A DNA stretch of 63,515 nt from an uncultured Roseburia sp. (GTDB taxonomy: Bacteria > Bacillota > Clostridia > Lachnospirales > Lachnospiraceae): NCBI GenBank assembly GCA_900542495.1, contig UQNW01000020.1, forward strand, positions 1-63,515. Direction: 5' to 3'. Made by a program: the position numbers and the translations under genes. Below the pieces are notes generated by a model, which was not told where the DNA came from, made no database searches, and saw nothing but the letters and a program-made list of their open reading frames with translations. How positions within the stretch are numbered: position 1 is the first letter of the stretch; each line of letters begins with the position of its first letter. Positions 31,553 through 39,735 of this stretch are shown here, piece by piece.

Positions 31553-32764
31553 TCATTCCTCCTTGTTGATGATTTCCTCTGTAGAAGTTGTCTGCTGTTC
31601 AATCAGTTTCTTGTGACGCTCCGTGAGCTTCGCATGGTCTAAAATATCTTTGAGATAGGTCGTACCGTTGGTACTGTCTATCTGCTGCAAGACTTTCCAT
31701 GTGGGAGCTACCTGTCTGCTTATCCAGTTGAGCGTCCGAGTGAGCGTATACGGTTCTGGTTTGGTCGTCAGTTTCAAACGCCCACGATCAGAACCGATAA
31801 AGTACGCCCATTTCTCATTGGTTTTCCATTCGCTGCGTCTTTTCTCCACCTCCTTGTCAGCGAACCGCATATAACGGTTGATAATGTCAAAAGCGGTACG
31901 CTCTGCGTCATGGTAGGTCAGCAGGTCACGCACCGCATAATAGGCTCGCACATTTTTCAGCCGGATTTCAAAACGGTTCTTGATTTTCGTATCTTCAATC
32001 GGAATATCGTATTTCACATACTGCTCATAGTCCTTTTCATAGATACAGAAATAAACCTCTGATTTGAGCGAACCGATATAAAGCGTATTTCCCATTCCGT
32101 ATCTGTCCTGTTCATTGCTTCTCACCAGCTCACCGCTGCGGTAACTCTTGAAGCTGCGGAATACGGAAATACATTCTTCACGGTTGCATTTCTCTGTCAG
32201 CTCTGAAATATCCAAGATTCCTGCCATATCGTTGATGGCAAGGTCAAGACGTTTCATCACACCTCCTTCCACCAGAGCGTCCATGAGAAAGTCATACCAG
32301 CTCCTATGCTGTGCCAGCAGATAACTTTCCATCTGCCGACAGCCTTTGCCTTTCAGCTCCAGCAGTGTGCCTTTCTCTTTATCGGGTGATGTCAGCACGA
32401 ACACATCACCAAGTACATAATGTTCTGCATAGGAGTAGAATCCGTAGTCCTCATGTATCATTACATCCAGCTTTAATTGCAGAATATCTTCAACAACGTG
32501 CCGAACGTCCTGTGTGGGGAATCGGATTCTGACGTAATCCAAGACCATTTCCAACGGATTCTCTGGATTCAGCTTTTCCAGAGCGTCCGTGAATTTCCCC
32601 TTGATTTCTTCTGTCAAGGCTACTTTTCCAGATTCAATCCTGCTGACATACTCACGACTGATACCAGCCATGACCGCAAGACGATTCTGGGAAACGCCGT
32701 ACTGCGTCCGTTTTTCCTTAAAATCGTTTATCCAATCGGTATCATTCAGTTTCAATCCCTCCAA
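31553..32764 (-). CDS. mobT: Tn916 Orf20 / MobT-type relaxase, about 403 aa
   Basis: An N-terminal XRE domain (RTQYGVSQNRLAVMAGISRE) and a C-terminal Rep_trans domain with HRSWYDFLMD and RLDLAINDMAG, as in NicK/Orf20 relaxases that nick oriT and start rolling-circle transfer. The start is uncertain: the open frame begins at 32836, but TTG at 32764 (reading EGLKLNDTDW) gives the size and N-terminus of Tn916 Orf20. oriT lies upstream. Confidence 0.85.
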   Translation of the reverse strand: MEGLKLNDTDWINDFKEKRTQYGVSQNRLAVMAGISREYVSRIESGKVALTEEIKGKFTDALEKLNPENPLEMVLDYVRIRFPTQDVRHVVEDILQLKLDVMIHEDYGFYSYAEHYVLGDVFVLTSPDKEKGTLLELKGKGCRQMESYLLAQHRSWYDFLMDALVEGGVMKRLDLAINDMAGILDISELTEKCNREECISVFRSFKSYRSGELVRSNEQDRYGMGNTLYIGSLKSEVYFCIYEKDYEQYVKYDIPIEDTKIKNRFEIRLKNVRAYYAVRDLLTYHDAERTAFDIINRYMRFADKEVEKRRSEWKTNEKWAYFIGSDRGRLKLTTKPEPYTLTRTLNWISRQVAPTWKVLQQIDSTNGTTYLKDILDHAKLTERHKKLIEQQTTSTEEIINKEE

Positions 32765-32869
32765 TCGAAAAAGGAATGTGACAGTTACCGATTTTGTCAC
32801 ACTCCCTTGAATGTTTGAAAAGTCCTCTGTTTTCAAGAACTTTTTGATATGTAATTGACTGTTTCCAGA

Positions 32870-32935
32870 TAATTTGTGCCCCCCTGTTAGATAACGGGGG
32901 CAGATGGTTGGGGCGGCTCACGCCACCCCAACACA
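32870..32935. other. oriT: Probable ICE origin of transfer (oriT)
   Basis: Between the relaxase and coupling-protein genes. On the minus strand GCCCCCGTTATCTAACAGGGGGG: CCCCC / GGGGG inverted repeat (32879-32884 and 32896-32901) with CTAACAGGGGGG. ICEBs1 and Tn916 oriTs carry the same CTAACAGGGGG-type nick region. A second GGGGCGG...CCACCCC repeat follows at about 32911-32932. Confidence 0.75.
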
Positions 32936-32937
32936 GG

Positions 32938-34341
32938 CTAGTCCGTGCCTGCGGCTTTCGCTTCGCACGCCGCCTGTCCGTCCTGCCTGTTTTGTGACAA
33001 TCTCCCTATCTCTTTTAGAAAATCATGCCCTTTGGGTACAAGGGGAGTGTAAAACTCGGATATGACACTGTTTCCCGTATCAACATAGCCACGTCCTTTG
33101 ATCTGTTTCAGAAAAAAGTCCTTGTCTGCTTCACCGAACATCATACTGTACCCAAGCTCTGACATACGCCCAAGAGCTACACGGAAATTGAACTGGTCAC
33201 GGATTCCGTCACCGAGATATTTTGCGTCTGGTCGCTGACAGGCAAGTATTAGAAAATATCCTGCCTGTCGTCCGAGCATGACTATCTGTTTGAGCTTATT
33301 CAGCACAGCAGCGTTTTCCTTTGTCGTCAGCATTTCCATAAACGCCACATATTCATCAAAGATTAAAAAGTGCGGAGTAAGACCGAGATAGGCATAGTTT
33401 TCACCTGTCTTGTAGTTTTCCATGAGCTTCATAGCTTCACTTCTTGCCATCATACTGTCATAGAATCTATCAATACAGGCTGTTATATCTTCTTTTTTGT
33501 AATAGACTTCTGGCATGGCGACGGATAAATCCGCAAGGTCAGCGTTCTTCGGGTCTAACACATACATGACCGCATTGCAGCGGAGCAGAGCTTCAATGAT
33601 AGTGAGGATAAAATAAGTTTTTCCTCCGCCAGTACCGCCAGCAATGAGCATATGTGGGAGTTTGTCATATTCCCACCATACATTTTTCATCAGACGCAAA
33701 CTGCCATTTTCAGCCTGTACTTCGTCAATGGTAATACGGTTTGCAATCGTATCATAAAGCAGCACATATTCAACGTAGCTGTCCTTTAGCTCTTTTGACA
33801 CCAATTCGCAGTATAAGCCTGTTTCCAGTTTCTTTTCTAAGTGTAAAAGCTGGTCTTGATATTTCCCCAATGTGATTTCTGTACGGATATACAATAGTCC
33901 GTTATCCATACGGTAATACAGCTTAGGAAAATAGGTGATTTTTTCTTTTTTGCTGGTTGCTGGTAAATCCTTGAAGAATCCGCTGTCCTGTGTGGTTTCC
34001 GATTCATACCAGCCATTTTCAAGTATCATCTTTGCCAGCTTTTGACGGTGAAAGAGCTGTTTTACCTTGTCATACTGGAATCTGCGATACAAAAGGGCAA
34101 TAATCATACAGACAAGAGCTGATATTATAAGCGTAACTATCATGTATGGTGTGAATGTAAAATGGACACTGCCATTTTGAAAAAGCTTGATTGCTTTCCA
34201 ATCAGTAGTTAGGATTGTTTTTAGGTTCAGCAGTATAGTCACAAATAGGAACAGTAGAAACAACGAACCAGCAGAAAATCGAAAAACCAGCGATTTATCG
34301 CTGGCTCTGATACGATTTCCATATTTTTTGAATTGTGGCAT
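32938..34341 (-). CDS. tcpA: Tn916 Orf21 / TcpA-type coupling ATPase, 467 aa
   Basis: Two N-terminal membrane helices (FSAGSLFLLFLFVTILLNLK; PYMIVTLIISALVCMIIALL) and an FtsK/HerA motor: Walker A AGGTGGGKTYFILTIIEALL, Walker B FLIFDEYVAFME. Moves the relaxase-bound strand into the channel. Size equals Tn916 Orf21 (461). Confidence 0.95.
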   Translation of the reverse strand: MPQFKKYGNRIRASDKSLVFRFSAGSLFLLFLFVTILLNLKTILTTDWKAIKLFQNGSVHFTFTPYMIVTLIISALVCMIIALLYRRFQYDKVKQLFHRQKLAKMILENGWYESETTQDSGFFKDLPATSKKEKITYFPKLYYRMDNGLLYIRTEITLGKYQDQLLHLEKKLETGLYCELVSKELKDSYVEYVLLYDTIANRITIDEVQAENGSLRLMKNVWWEYDKLPHMLIAGGTGGGKTYFILTIIEALLRCNAVMYVLDPKNADLADLSVAMPEVYYKKEDITACIDRFYDSMMARSEAMKLMENYKTGENYAYLGLTPHFLIFDEYVAFMEMLTTKENAAVLNKLKQIVMLGRQAGYFLILACQRPDAKYLGDGIRDQFNFRVALGRMSELGYSMMFGEADKDFFLKQIKGRGYVDTGNSVISEFYTPLVPKGHDFLKEIGRLSQNRQDGQAACEAKAAGTD

Positions 34342-34360
34342 ATAAAATTCTCCTTTCCAT

Positions 34361-34392
34361 CAAAAAAGCAGTAAACCTTATGATTTACTGCT
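34361..34392 (-). terminator. Terminator of the second ICE cargo cassette
   Basis: Minus strand AGCAGTAAA (34392-34384) / TTTACTGCT (34375-34367) then six T. Same sequence as 30578-30612 apart from one base and a two-base indel. Confidence 0.85.
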
Positions 34393-34407
34393 TGATAATA
34401 AAATGAT

Positions 34408-35070
34408 TTATGTATTTTTCTCATTTAATATTTTATAGTGACGTAAAATTACACGTACTTTATATGTAGAAAATCTTTCGGTTCTTCTGTAAAAGATAAG
34501 AATCAACAAAATCATAATAAATATAACTATAAAAGTTTGAACGTCGAGGGATTTTATATTACATATAAAATAAGCAATTAGACATAAAGGAAGTGACACT
34601 ATTAAACTACGACTCATAGCGTATAGTGAGTTTATTCTATTGACTTTATCACTTTTTCCGTGGGTTTCTAAAAAAGTCTTGCACTGATAATATACATACT
34701 CATTTTCATCTTTACTATAAGCGTGGTTATTTTCTTGTATACTTAATATTTTGTTTGCAAGTTCTCGAAAAGATTTTAATTCTAACTCATTATCAATAAT
34801 TTTATTATCATCATTTAGAAAATTAGACCTTGCTTTTTCTCGAAATTTGAAATACTTTTTATCAATAGCTGAACTAGCTTCTTGTAAAATCAATCCCAAA
34901 AAATAACTCTCTAACATAAATAGGATAACATTGATAATATCATTATCCGTATTTTCTATTAAATTCACCAATGGTAAATCAAGATAAAAACTTACAACAA
35001 CCACCAACATTCCAGATAAAAATACCCCGAAAAAATCATATAATCCAACTTTATCTAACGCACTATCCAC
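34408..35070 (-). CDS. Cargo membrane protein of unknown function, 220 aa
   Basis: GTG start (35070) chosen for AAAGGGG eight bases upstream; the longer open frame would start inside the promoter. Two N-terminal membrane helices (FFGVFLSGMLVVVVSFYLDL; IINVILFMLESYFLGLILQE), a helical cytoplasmic centre and two C-terminal helices (LIVSLPLCLIAYFICNIKS; FIVIFIMILLILIFYRRTER). Not part of the Tn916 core; sits between Orf21 and Orf22. With its own promoter and terminator it looks like a moron-type cassette; a defence role is only inferred. Confidence 0.6.
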   Translation of the reverse strand: MDSALDKVGLYDFFGVFLSGMLVVVVSFYLDLPLVNLIENTDNDIINVILFMLESYFLGLILQEASSAIDKKYFKFREKARSNFLNDDNKIIDNELELKSFRELANKILSIQENNHAYSKDENEYVYYQCKTFLETHGKSDKVNRINSLYAMSRSLIVSLPLCLIAYFICNIKSLDVQTFIVIFIMILLILIFYRRTERFSTYKVRVILRHYKILNEKNT

Positions 35071-35100
35071 TTCGGTTATCCCCTTTACAAAATATAGTAT

Positions 35101-35129
35101 ATTATAACACTTCAATTCATGTCTTACAA
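35101..35129 (-). promoter_or_regulatory. Promoter of the second cargo cassette
   Basis: Minus strand TTGTAA (35129-35124), 17-base spacer, TATAAT (35106-35101). The spacing and -35 type are like the promoter of the SieB-like gene. Confidence 0.65.
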
Positions 35130-35140
35130 TGAATCAGGCT

Positions 35141-35518
35141 CTATTTGATTTTTGATTCTGATTTGTCTGGAGCATGGTTATTCCCAGAATGTCTGTTCTT
35201 CAAAACAATATCATCTGCCTTAATATACCAGTCAACATCTGCTCCTTGAAATGTAGCGGTTGCTACCGTATCAGCTACAGGATTGATGATTTCTACCTCT
35301 GCGTTGTAATCAAATTCCTTTAACGGAACAGAAGCCGGAATACTTACCTGTATCATACGTCCTTGTTCTTTGCACTTCAAATCGTAGGTACGTTCTTTGA
35401 TTTCTTCAGAAACCGTACCGTCCTCATTCTGGATATGTACCTCTCGTCTTAATGCGGAGAATTTCAATACTCCGAAAGTCTTTTCCTTGTCAATAATGAT
35501 TCCGTTTGCTAATCTCAT
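35141..35518 (-). CDS. Tn916 Orf22-like protein (DUF961), 125 aa
   Basis: MRLANGIIIDKEKTFGVLKF then SALRREVHIQNEDGTVSEEI. Member of the YdcP/Orf22-Orf23 family of small beta-rich proteins at the start of the transfer operon; paralogous to the next gene (both contain EKTFGxLxF). Function unknown; perhaps part of transfer DNA processing. Confidence 0.85.
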   Translation of the reverse strand: MRLANGIIIDKEKTFGVLKFSALRREVHIQNEDGTVSEEIKERTYDLKCKEQGRMIQVSIPASVPLKEFDYNAEVEIINPVADTVATATFQGADVDWYIKADDIVLKNRHSGNNHAPDKSESKIK

Positions 35519-35533
35519 ATACTCAATACCTCC

Positions 35534-35848
35534 TTATGCTTTCACCATATCGTCAGCCGATAAGATATAATTTGTGAATCCTCTTGTACCGATTTTATAA
35601 CCCTCTGCAGTGATTTTGGGATTGATAAGTTTTACCTTTTCCTCTGATTCAAAGTTCTTCTCACCAGCAGAAGCAGGCAGCACCACGATAATATCGTCTG
35701 CTCTCTGTACGTCCGAATAAAGGTTGAAGCTACGGGAAACGACCGTCATACGTCCGTTGATCCTACGCTGTTCCGCCTTATTCTCACCAGCAAATTCTAA
35801 AGTTCCGAATGTTTTTTCCATATTTGGGATAACGTGTTTTAATTCCAT
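35534..35848 (-). CDS. Tn916 Orf23-like protein (DUF961), 104 aa
   Basis: MELKHVIPNMEKTFGTLEFA then GENKAEQRRINGRMTVVSRS. Paralogue of Orf22, 15 bases away. First gene of the conserved transfer operon in Tn916. AAAGAGGTAAACAATTT precedes ATG. Confidence 0.85.
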   Translation of the reverse strand: MELKHVIPNMEKTFGTLEFAGENKAEQRRINGRMTVVSRSFNLYSDVQRADDIIVVLPASAGEKNFESEEKVKLINPKITAEGYKIGTRGFTNYILSADDMVKA

Positions 35849-36093
35849 AAATTGTTTACCTCTTTTCTTTCTATATTTTTAATGATTGATTGTGTCATTC
35901 TGCTATCGGAATAATATCTGTCTGCCTGTGAATTATCAAGGGCAAGCGTTGTGCTGCCGCACCCTTGACAATCCCCATTCAGAAAGATAAATGTTAATCA
36001 AGCAGAATTTAGTTGAATTGCCAGCCACGGACTGACTTTTTTTATGATGGGAGGTGAACGGGGAGTTGCTTTCATAAACCGATACCTCCTGTA
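35849..36093. other. Intergenic region before the transfer operon
   Basis: Holds an inverted repeat CAAGGG.../...CCCTTG (about 35938-35969), a possible terminator or single-strand origin, and likely promoter signals for the Orf23 operon. No gene is seen. Confidence 0.4.
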
Positions 36094-39000
36094 TTATTTA
36101 GACTTCTTTACTCTGCGGAATCTCTTATATCCGGCAAAGATAAGACCAGCAGCGGAAATTCCCATCATGGCGAACAATGCGACAAATGGTGTGTTGTCAC
36201 CTGTTTTTGGTGAATCGCTTGTCTTTGTTGGTGTGCTAGGTTCTTCTGGTGCCGTAGGGGATTCCAGGTTTTCCTTGACCGTCACAGTCTGCCCCTTGTC
36301 CTTGATGTCCTTATGTTCAGCTACCTTGATAGGCTCGTCTGGATTGGTTACGTCATATAATTCTTCAAATGTCACAAGCTCTTTGCCGCCAAGCTCCGAA
36401 GCATTGAATGTAAATTCAATCTGAACCTCCATTTTAGAATCCTCGGCAGTAAAAGTAAGGTCATTTTCTACACGCTTGCCATTCATTAGAAGTTCAGCAT
36501 TTTCAGACTTCACCATTTCCCAACCTTTAAGAGTGTATTTCACGCCTTTTTCAAGACCATCTAAAGTGACCGTATCAACGATAGTTACTTTGTCGTCTGC
36601 TTCAATCGTCTTTTCACCTGTCGCCTTATCAGTAGCGGTTGTGTGCATACTGATGATACGTTCCGTAATCGTCACTGTTTGCCCCTCGTCCTCAATATCT
36701 TTATGTTCTGCCACCTTTGTAGGCTCGTCTGGATTGGATAAATCGTACAATTCCTCGAATGTCACAAGGTCTTTGCCACCAAGAGCAGAAGCATTGAACG
36801 TATAGGAAACCTCAACTTCCATTTCTGATTTTTTCGCAGTGAATGTGTAATCATTTTCCACAGGTTCACCGTCAATCAAAAGCTGTGCATTTTCAGACTT
36901 CACCATCTGCCAGCCTTTCAACTGATATTTTGTGCCTTTTGTCAGACCATCTAAAGTGACGGTATCAACGATAGTCACGCTCTTTCCGGCAACGATTGAT
37001 TTTTCACCTGTCACCTTATCTGTGGCAGTCGTATGGATAATGATTTCTGGTTCATATTCATCTGTGAGTGTACCCAAGTCCACGACTACTTTATTTCTTG
37101 ACACCACTACATCAAACGCCGGAATCAGCGTCATTCCTTTGTTGGAATCGCAGCGTAATTCTTCGATTGTGTAAGTATCGTAAAGCAATGCACCTTTGCT
37201 GTCGTCTGGTGTGGAAGTACCAAACCAGATACCGTCCTCACTGGTCTTTCCGGCGTTGGTATTCTGTTTATGAGATACCCAGTCAGAAGAAGTGGAGAAT
37301 TGACCGTTTGCGTCCGTAACAATGATATGGCTCTCACCAGTCGTCTTGCTTGTGAGCCTAAAGGGAACATTCGTAAGTCGCTTGTGAGTACCGTCACCAA
37401 TTTTCACACCCTCGATATCCCCACGGATAATCTGGTTGTAGATGGAATGTGCTTCATCTGTTAAATCCATGATTTCACCGTCATTCACAATGTCAAACTC
37501 ACAGTCAACCGCACCAGTTGTCAAATATCCTGTCGGATTTTTGGATTCTGAAATTTTATAGTGACCGTAAGGAAGTGTATCAGCGTCAGTTGCAGCGATA
37601 CCGTCAACACCTGTACGGATTGTCTTGACGACTTCATTTTTGTTGTATAGCTTGCCATCTACCAAGACAGCATTATCATTTAAGGAAATGATTGTAAAGG
37701 CAGTATCTTTCAATGTTGCACCGCCTTGTGGTTTTGTGTCTTTTGTTTCAAGGTCACGCTTTTGGATTCTCACACCTCCACGGATAATCTTGTCCGATAC
37801 GGAATACTGGTTGCTGCCGCTTAATGCTGCAAGTTCGCCATCTTCTGTAATCTGTGCCACATACACGCCTTTTATCTGTTCAGAACTTCCAGCGGCTTGC
37901 ATATAAGCACCATCTAACAAGTAACCGTTTGGAGCAGCTTTTTCTTCTACAGTGATAGTACCAAGCGGTAAACAGATAGTACCGTTTTGTGTATAGAAGC
38001 TGTCACCAGATACCTTATAGGAATCTGCCAATCTTGTGATATAGTGGATAGTGTTATCGCTGCCTTTTTCCGCTTTTGTCTTTGTCGTCCATGTGCGTGT
38101 TGGTTCTGATGGAAGATTATCTTTTGTGTAATAACCGTCATAATACTTCCAGACGAACTCCGCACCCTCTAAAGAAGCGTTACCCTGTGCGGTTGCTTTT
38201 CCTGTTTCCATATCAATCTTGAAAAGCTCAACCAAAGTGTCTGTGACTTTTGGTGTATCGCTGACTTTCAATGTGGAAGTTTCACCAGCCTTTACCGTAA
38301 GGGTATAGACGTTGTTATCTAACTGGAATCCTTTTGGAGCTTCGATTTCTTTTACATAGTATGTAGAAGCTCTCAACTCCACCGTATCCGTATTCCCGTT
38401 GCCATCTGTCATAAGTGTGGCAACTGATTTCGTGCAGCCTTTATCAGAATAGACACCATAAGTCGCACCAGATAAAGAATAGCAGTCATTAGATTTTGTA
38501 ATCGCTGTATTACTGGACGATTTCTGAATCTTGCCATCACCGACAGCTAACTTCGCCCAGAACTGTCCTAAGTCCTGTCCTTCACCAACATAGATGTAAC
38601 CACCGCAATCGTAACGGTCTTTATTTTCTTTAGCGAAAGCCTTTGCGTTCTCATAGACTTCTGACTGGATTTTCTCTGACACTTCATCATAGGCAGCTCG
38701 TACATTGTTGTACCCCCAGCCTAAGTGAACGCTCAATCTTCGCCAGACAACACATTGTTCCAACAGATAGACTTGTTTGCTGGAAAGACTGTGCTTTTCT
38801 GCATACTGTTTGACGTATTCCAGATTCAACGCCACATCAGATATTTGGTCGTCGCTCATTCGCTCTGTTGCATTGATACGATTCTTATATCCCGATTGGA
38901 AATTTGTGTTTATATCAATACAGTAGGCAATCTGCCCGTCAGCGTTCATTATGCTTTCTTCAAATCTGGAAACCTCTAAACCGCCATTGTCAATCTTGAC

Positions 39001-39132
39001 GATTGTTCCTGCTTTACCGTCCGTAGTAGTATAGACGGAATCCGCAGCATGAACCTGTGTGACAGGTAATGCAGTAAATACGGTTGCAAGGGTAAGTACA
39101 CCTGTAAGCAATCGCTTCATAATCTTTTTCAT
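36094..39132 (-). CDS. Thioester/VaFE-repeat LPXTG-type surface protein, 1012 aa
   Basis: Start MKKIMKRLLTGVLTLATVFT, with AAAGGAG upstream. Signal peptide to AHA-A (about residue 31). N-terminal TQXA-type thioester domain (Cys in AYCIDINTNF, Gln in LLEQCVVWRR), several SpaA-like beta domains (YYVKEIEAPKGF; TVEEKAAPNGYLL) and two VaFE repeats (TLDGLTKGTKYQLKGWQMVK and TLDGLEKGVKYTLKGWEMVK). C-terminal DSPKTGD sortase signal, membrane helix and basic tail. Likely promotes mating-cell or host-surface contact. Confidence 0.9.
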   Translation of the reverse strand: MKKIMKRLLTGVLTLATVFTALPVTQVHAADSVYTTTDGKAGTIVKIDNGGLEVSRFEESIMNADGQIAYCIDINTNFQSGYKNRINATERMSDDQISDVALNLEYVKQYAEKHSLSSKQVYLLEQCVVWRRLSVHLGWGYNNVRAAYDEVSEKIQSEVYENAKAFAKENKDRYDCGGYIYVGEGQDLGQFWAKLAVGDGKIQKSSSNTAITKSNDCYSLSGATYGVYSDKGCTKSVATLMTDGNGNTDTVELRASTYYVKEIEAPKGFQLDNNVYTLTVKAGETSTLKVSDTPKVTDTLVELFKIDMETGKATAQGNASLEGAEFVWKYYDGYYTKDNLPSEPTRTWTTKTKAEKGSDNTIHYITRLADSYKVSGDSFYTQNGTICLPLGTITVEEKAAPNGYLLDGAYMQAAGSSEQIKGVYVAQITEDGELAALSGSNQYSVSDKIIRGGVRIQKRDLETKDTKPQGGATLKDTAFTIISLNDNAVLVDGKLYNKNEVVKTIRTGVDGIAATDADTLPYGHYKISESKNPTGYLTTGAVDCEFDIVNDGEIMDLTDEAHSIYNQIIRGDIEGVKIGDGTHKRLTNVPFRLTSKTTGESHIIVTDANGQFSTSSDWVSHKQNTNAGKTSEDGIWFGTSTPDDSKGALLYDTYTIEELRCDSNKGMTLIPAFDVVVSRNKVVVDLGTLTDEYEPEIIIHTTATDKVTGEKSIVAGKSVTIVDTVTLDGLTKGTKYQLKGWQMVKSENAQLLIDGEPVENDYTFTAKKSEMEVEVSYTFNASALGGKDLVTFEELYDLSNPDEPTKVAEHKDIEDEGQTVTITERIISMHTTATDKATGEKTIEADDKVTIVDTVTLDGLEKGVKYTLKGWEMVKSENAELLMNGKRVENDLTFTAEDSKMEVQIEFTFNASELGGKELVTFEELYDVTNPDEPIKVAEHKDIKDKGQTVTVKENLESPTAPEEPSTPTKTSDSPKTGDNTPFVALFAMMGISAAGLIFAGYKRFRRVKKSK

Positions 39133-39347
39133 AATGTTTGATTCTCCTTTCATTTTGGGTAAAAAAATAGACGCTCATTGTTGAACGTCTTAGTTGCTGA
39201 AACCATTGGAACTATGTAGGATAGCTTGCTTCATCTTCATTTTTCTATGTTTTTGTTCTTATGCAATCGTAGCAGGAAAAGGCTTGTCCTACGCAAAATG
39301 GCGTATTTTCAAGGGTTTCCAGCTATGTTGTTCTTACGAGGTCGCAC

Positions 39348-39351
39348 CAGA
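39348..39351. other. attR core of ICE B (CAGA)
   Basis: Matches 16515-16518. To the right, codon GAA at 39350 continues cotJC in frame (EQKARTTYDN). Confidence 0.8.
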
Positions 39352-39559
39352 ACAGAAAGCGCGCACCACTTATGACAATATTTTAAGGCTGGTCAAAGAC
39401 CCTGATGTATGTGATCCGATCCGTTTCTTAAGAGAGCGTGAGATCGTCCACTTCCAGCGTTTCGGTGAAGCCCTGCGCATTATTCAGGATGACCTCGACA
39501 GCAGGAATTTCTATGCATTCAACCCGGAGTTTGATATACCAAACTGTCCTCGCAATTAG
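39350..39559 (+). pseudogene. cotJC: cotJC, C-terminal fragment
   Basis: EQKARTTYDNILRLVKDPDV, then IRFLREREIVHFQRFGEALR and a short tail to the stop at 39559. Contains the Glu (first residue here) and His (EIVHF) expected for the other two manganese ligands. Joins the middle fragment at GA with no base lost or gained; a hairpin terminator follows at 39621. Confidence 0.85.
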
Positions 39560-39620
39560 ATAACCTTAACTGTTCCATCAGCTTTTTCATTGCACTGACT
39601 GGCGCAGATTAAAAATCAGA

Positions 39621-39676
39621 AAGACTGTCACACAAACTCTGCTCTCATGGAGTTCTTTGTATGACAGTCTTTTTTA
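39621..39676. terminator. Terminator of cotJC and the facing chemoreceptor
   Basis: AAGACTGTCA.../...TGACAGTCTTTTTTATA (arms about 39621-39630 and 39664-39673), T-run on the plus strand. Perfect core AGACTGTCA/TGACAGTCT. Confidence 0.8.
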
Positions 39677-39735
39677 TATACACTATTTATTCATGCCGAT
39701 CGGATACTCACAGTACATATTCGATCATGTATGTC

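Larger units (their letters stand above)
16517..39349. mobile_element. Tn916/Tn5397-family ICE B, 22,833 bp
   Basis: Complete element bounded by the CAGA repeat in cotJC: TndX-like recombinase, Orf8/Orf7/Orf9-like regulators, ABC-F cargo in the tet(M) position, Orf13-17 conjugation genes, two ArdA, SieB-like and another cargo cassette, Orf19, relaxase with oriT, Orf21 coupling protein, Orf22/23 and a VaFE-repeat surface protein. The serine recombinase replaces Tn916 int/xis, as in Tn5397. Confidence 0.9.

Noticed and set aside
31417..31602. Longer 61-aa version of the DUF3789-like gene
   Set aside because: The region before MKHILFD overlaps the relaxase end and the GGAGG lies directly before the later ATG.
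39194..39346. Apparent N-terminal extension of the C-terminal cotJC frame (MLKPLELCRIACFIFIFLCF...)
   Set aside because: This part is inside ICE B, left of the CAGA core, and unlike CotJC; it is ICE end sequence that happens to be open in the same frame.
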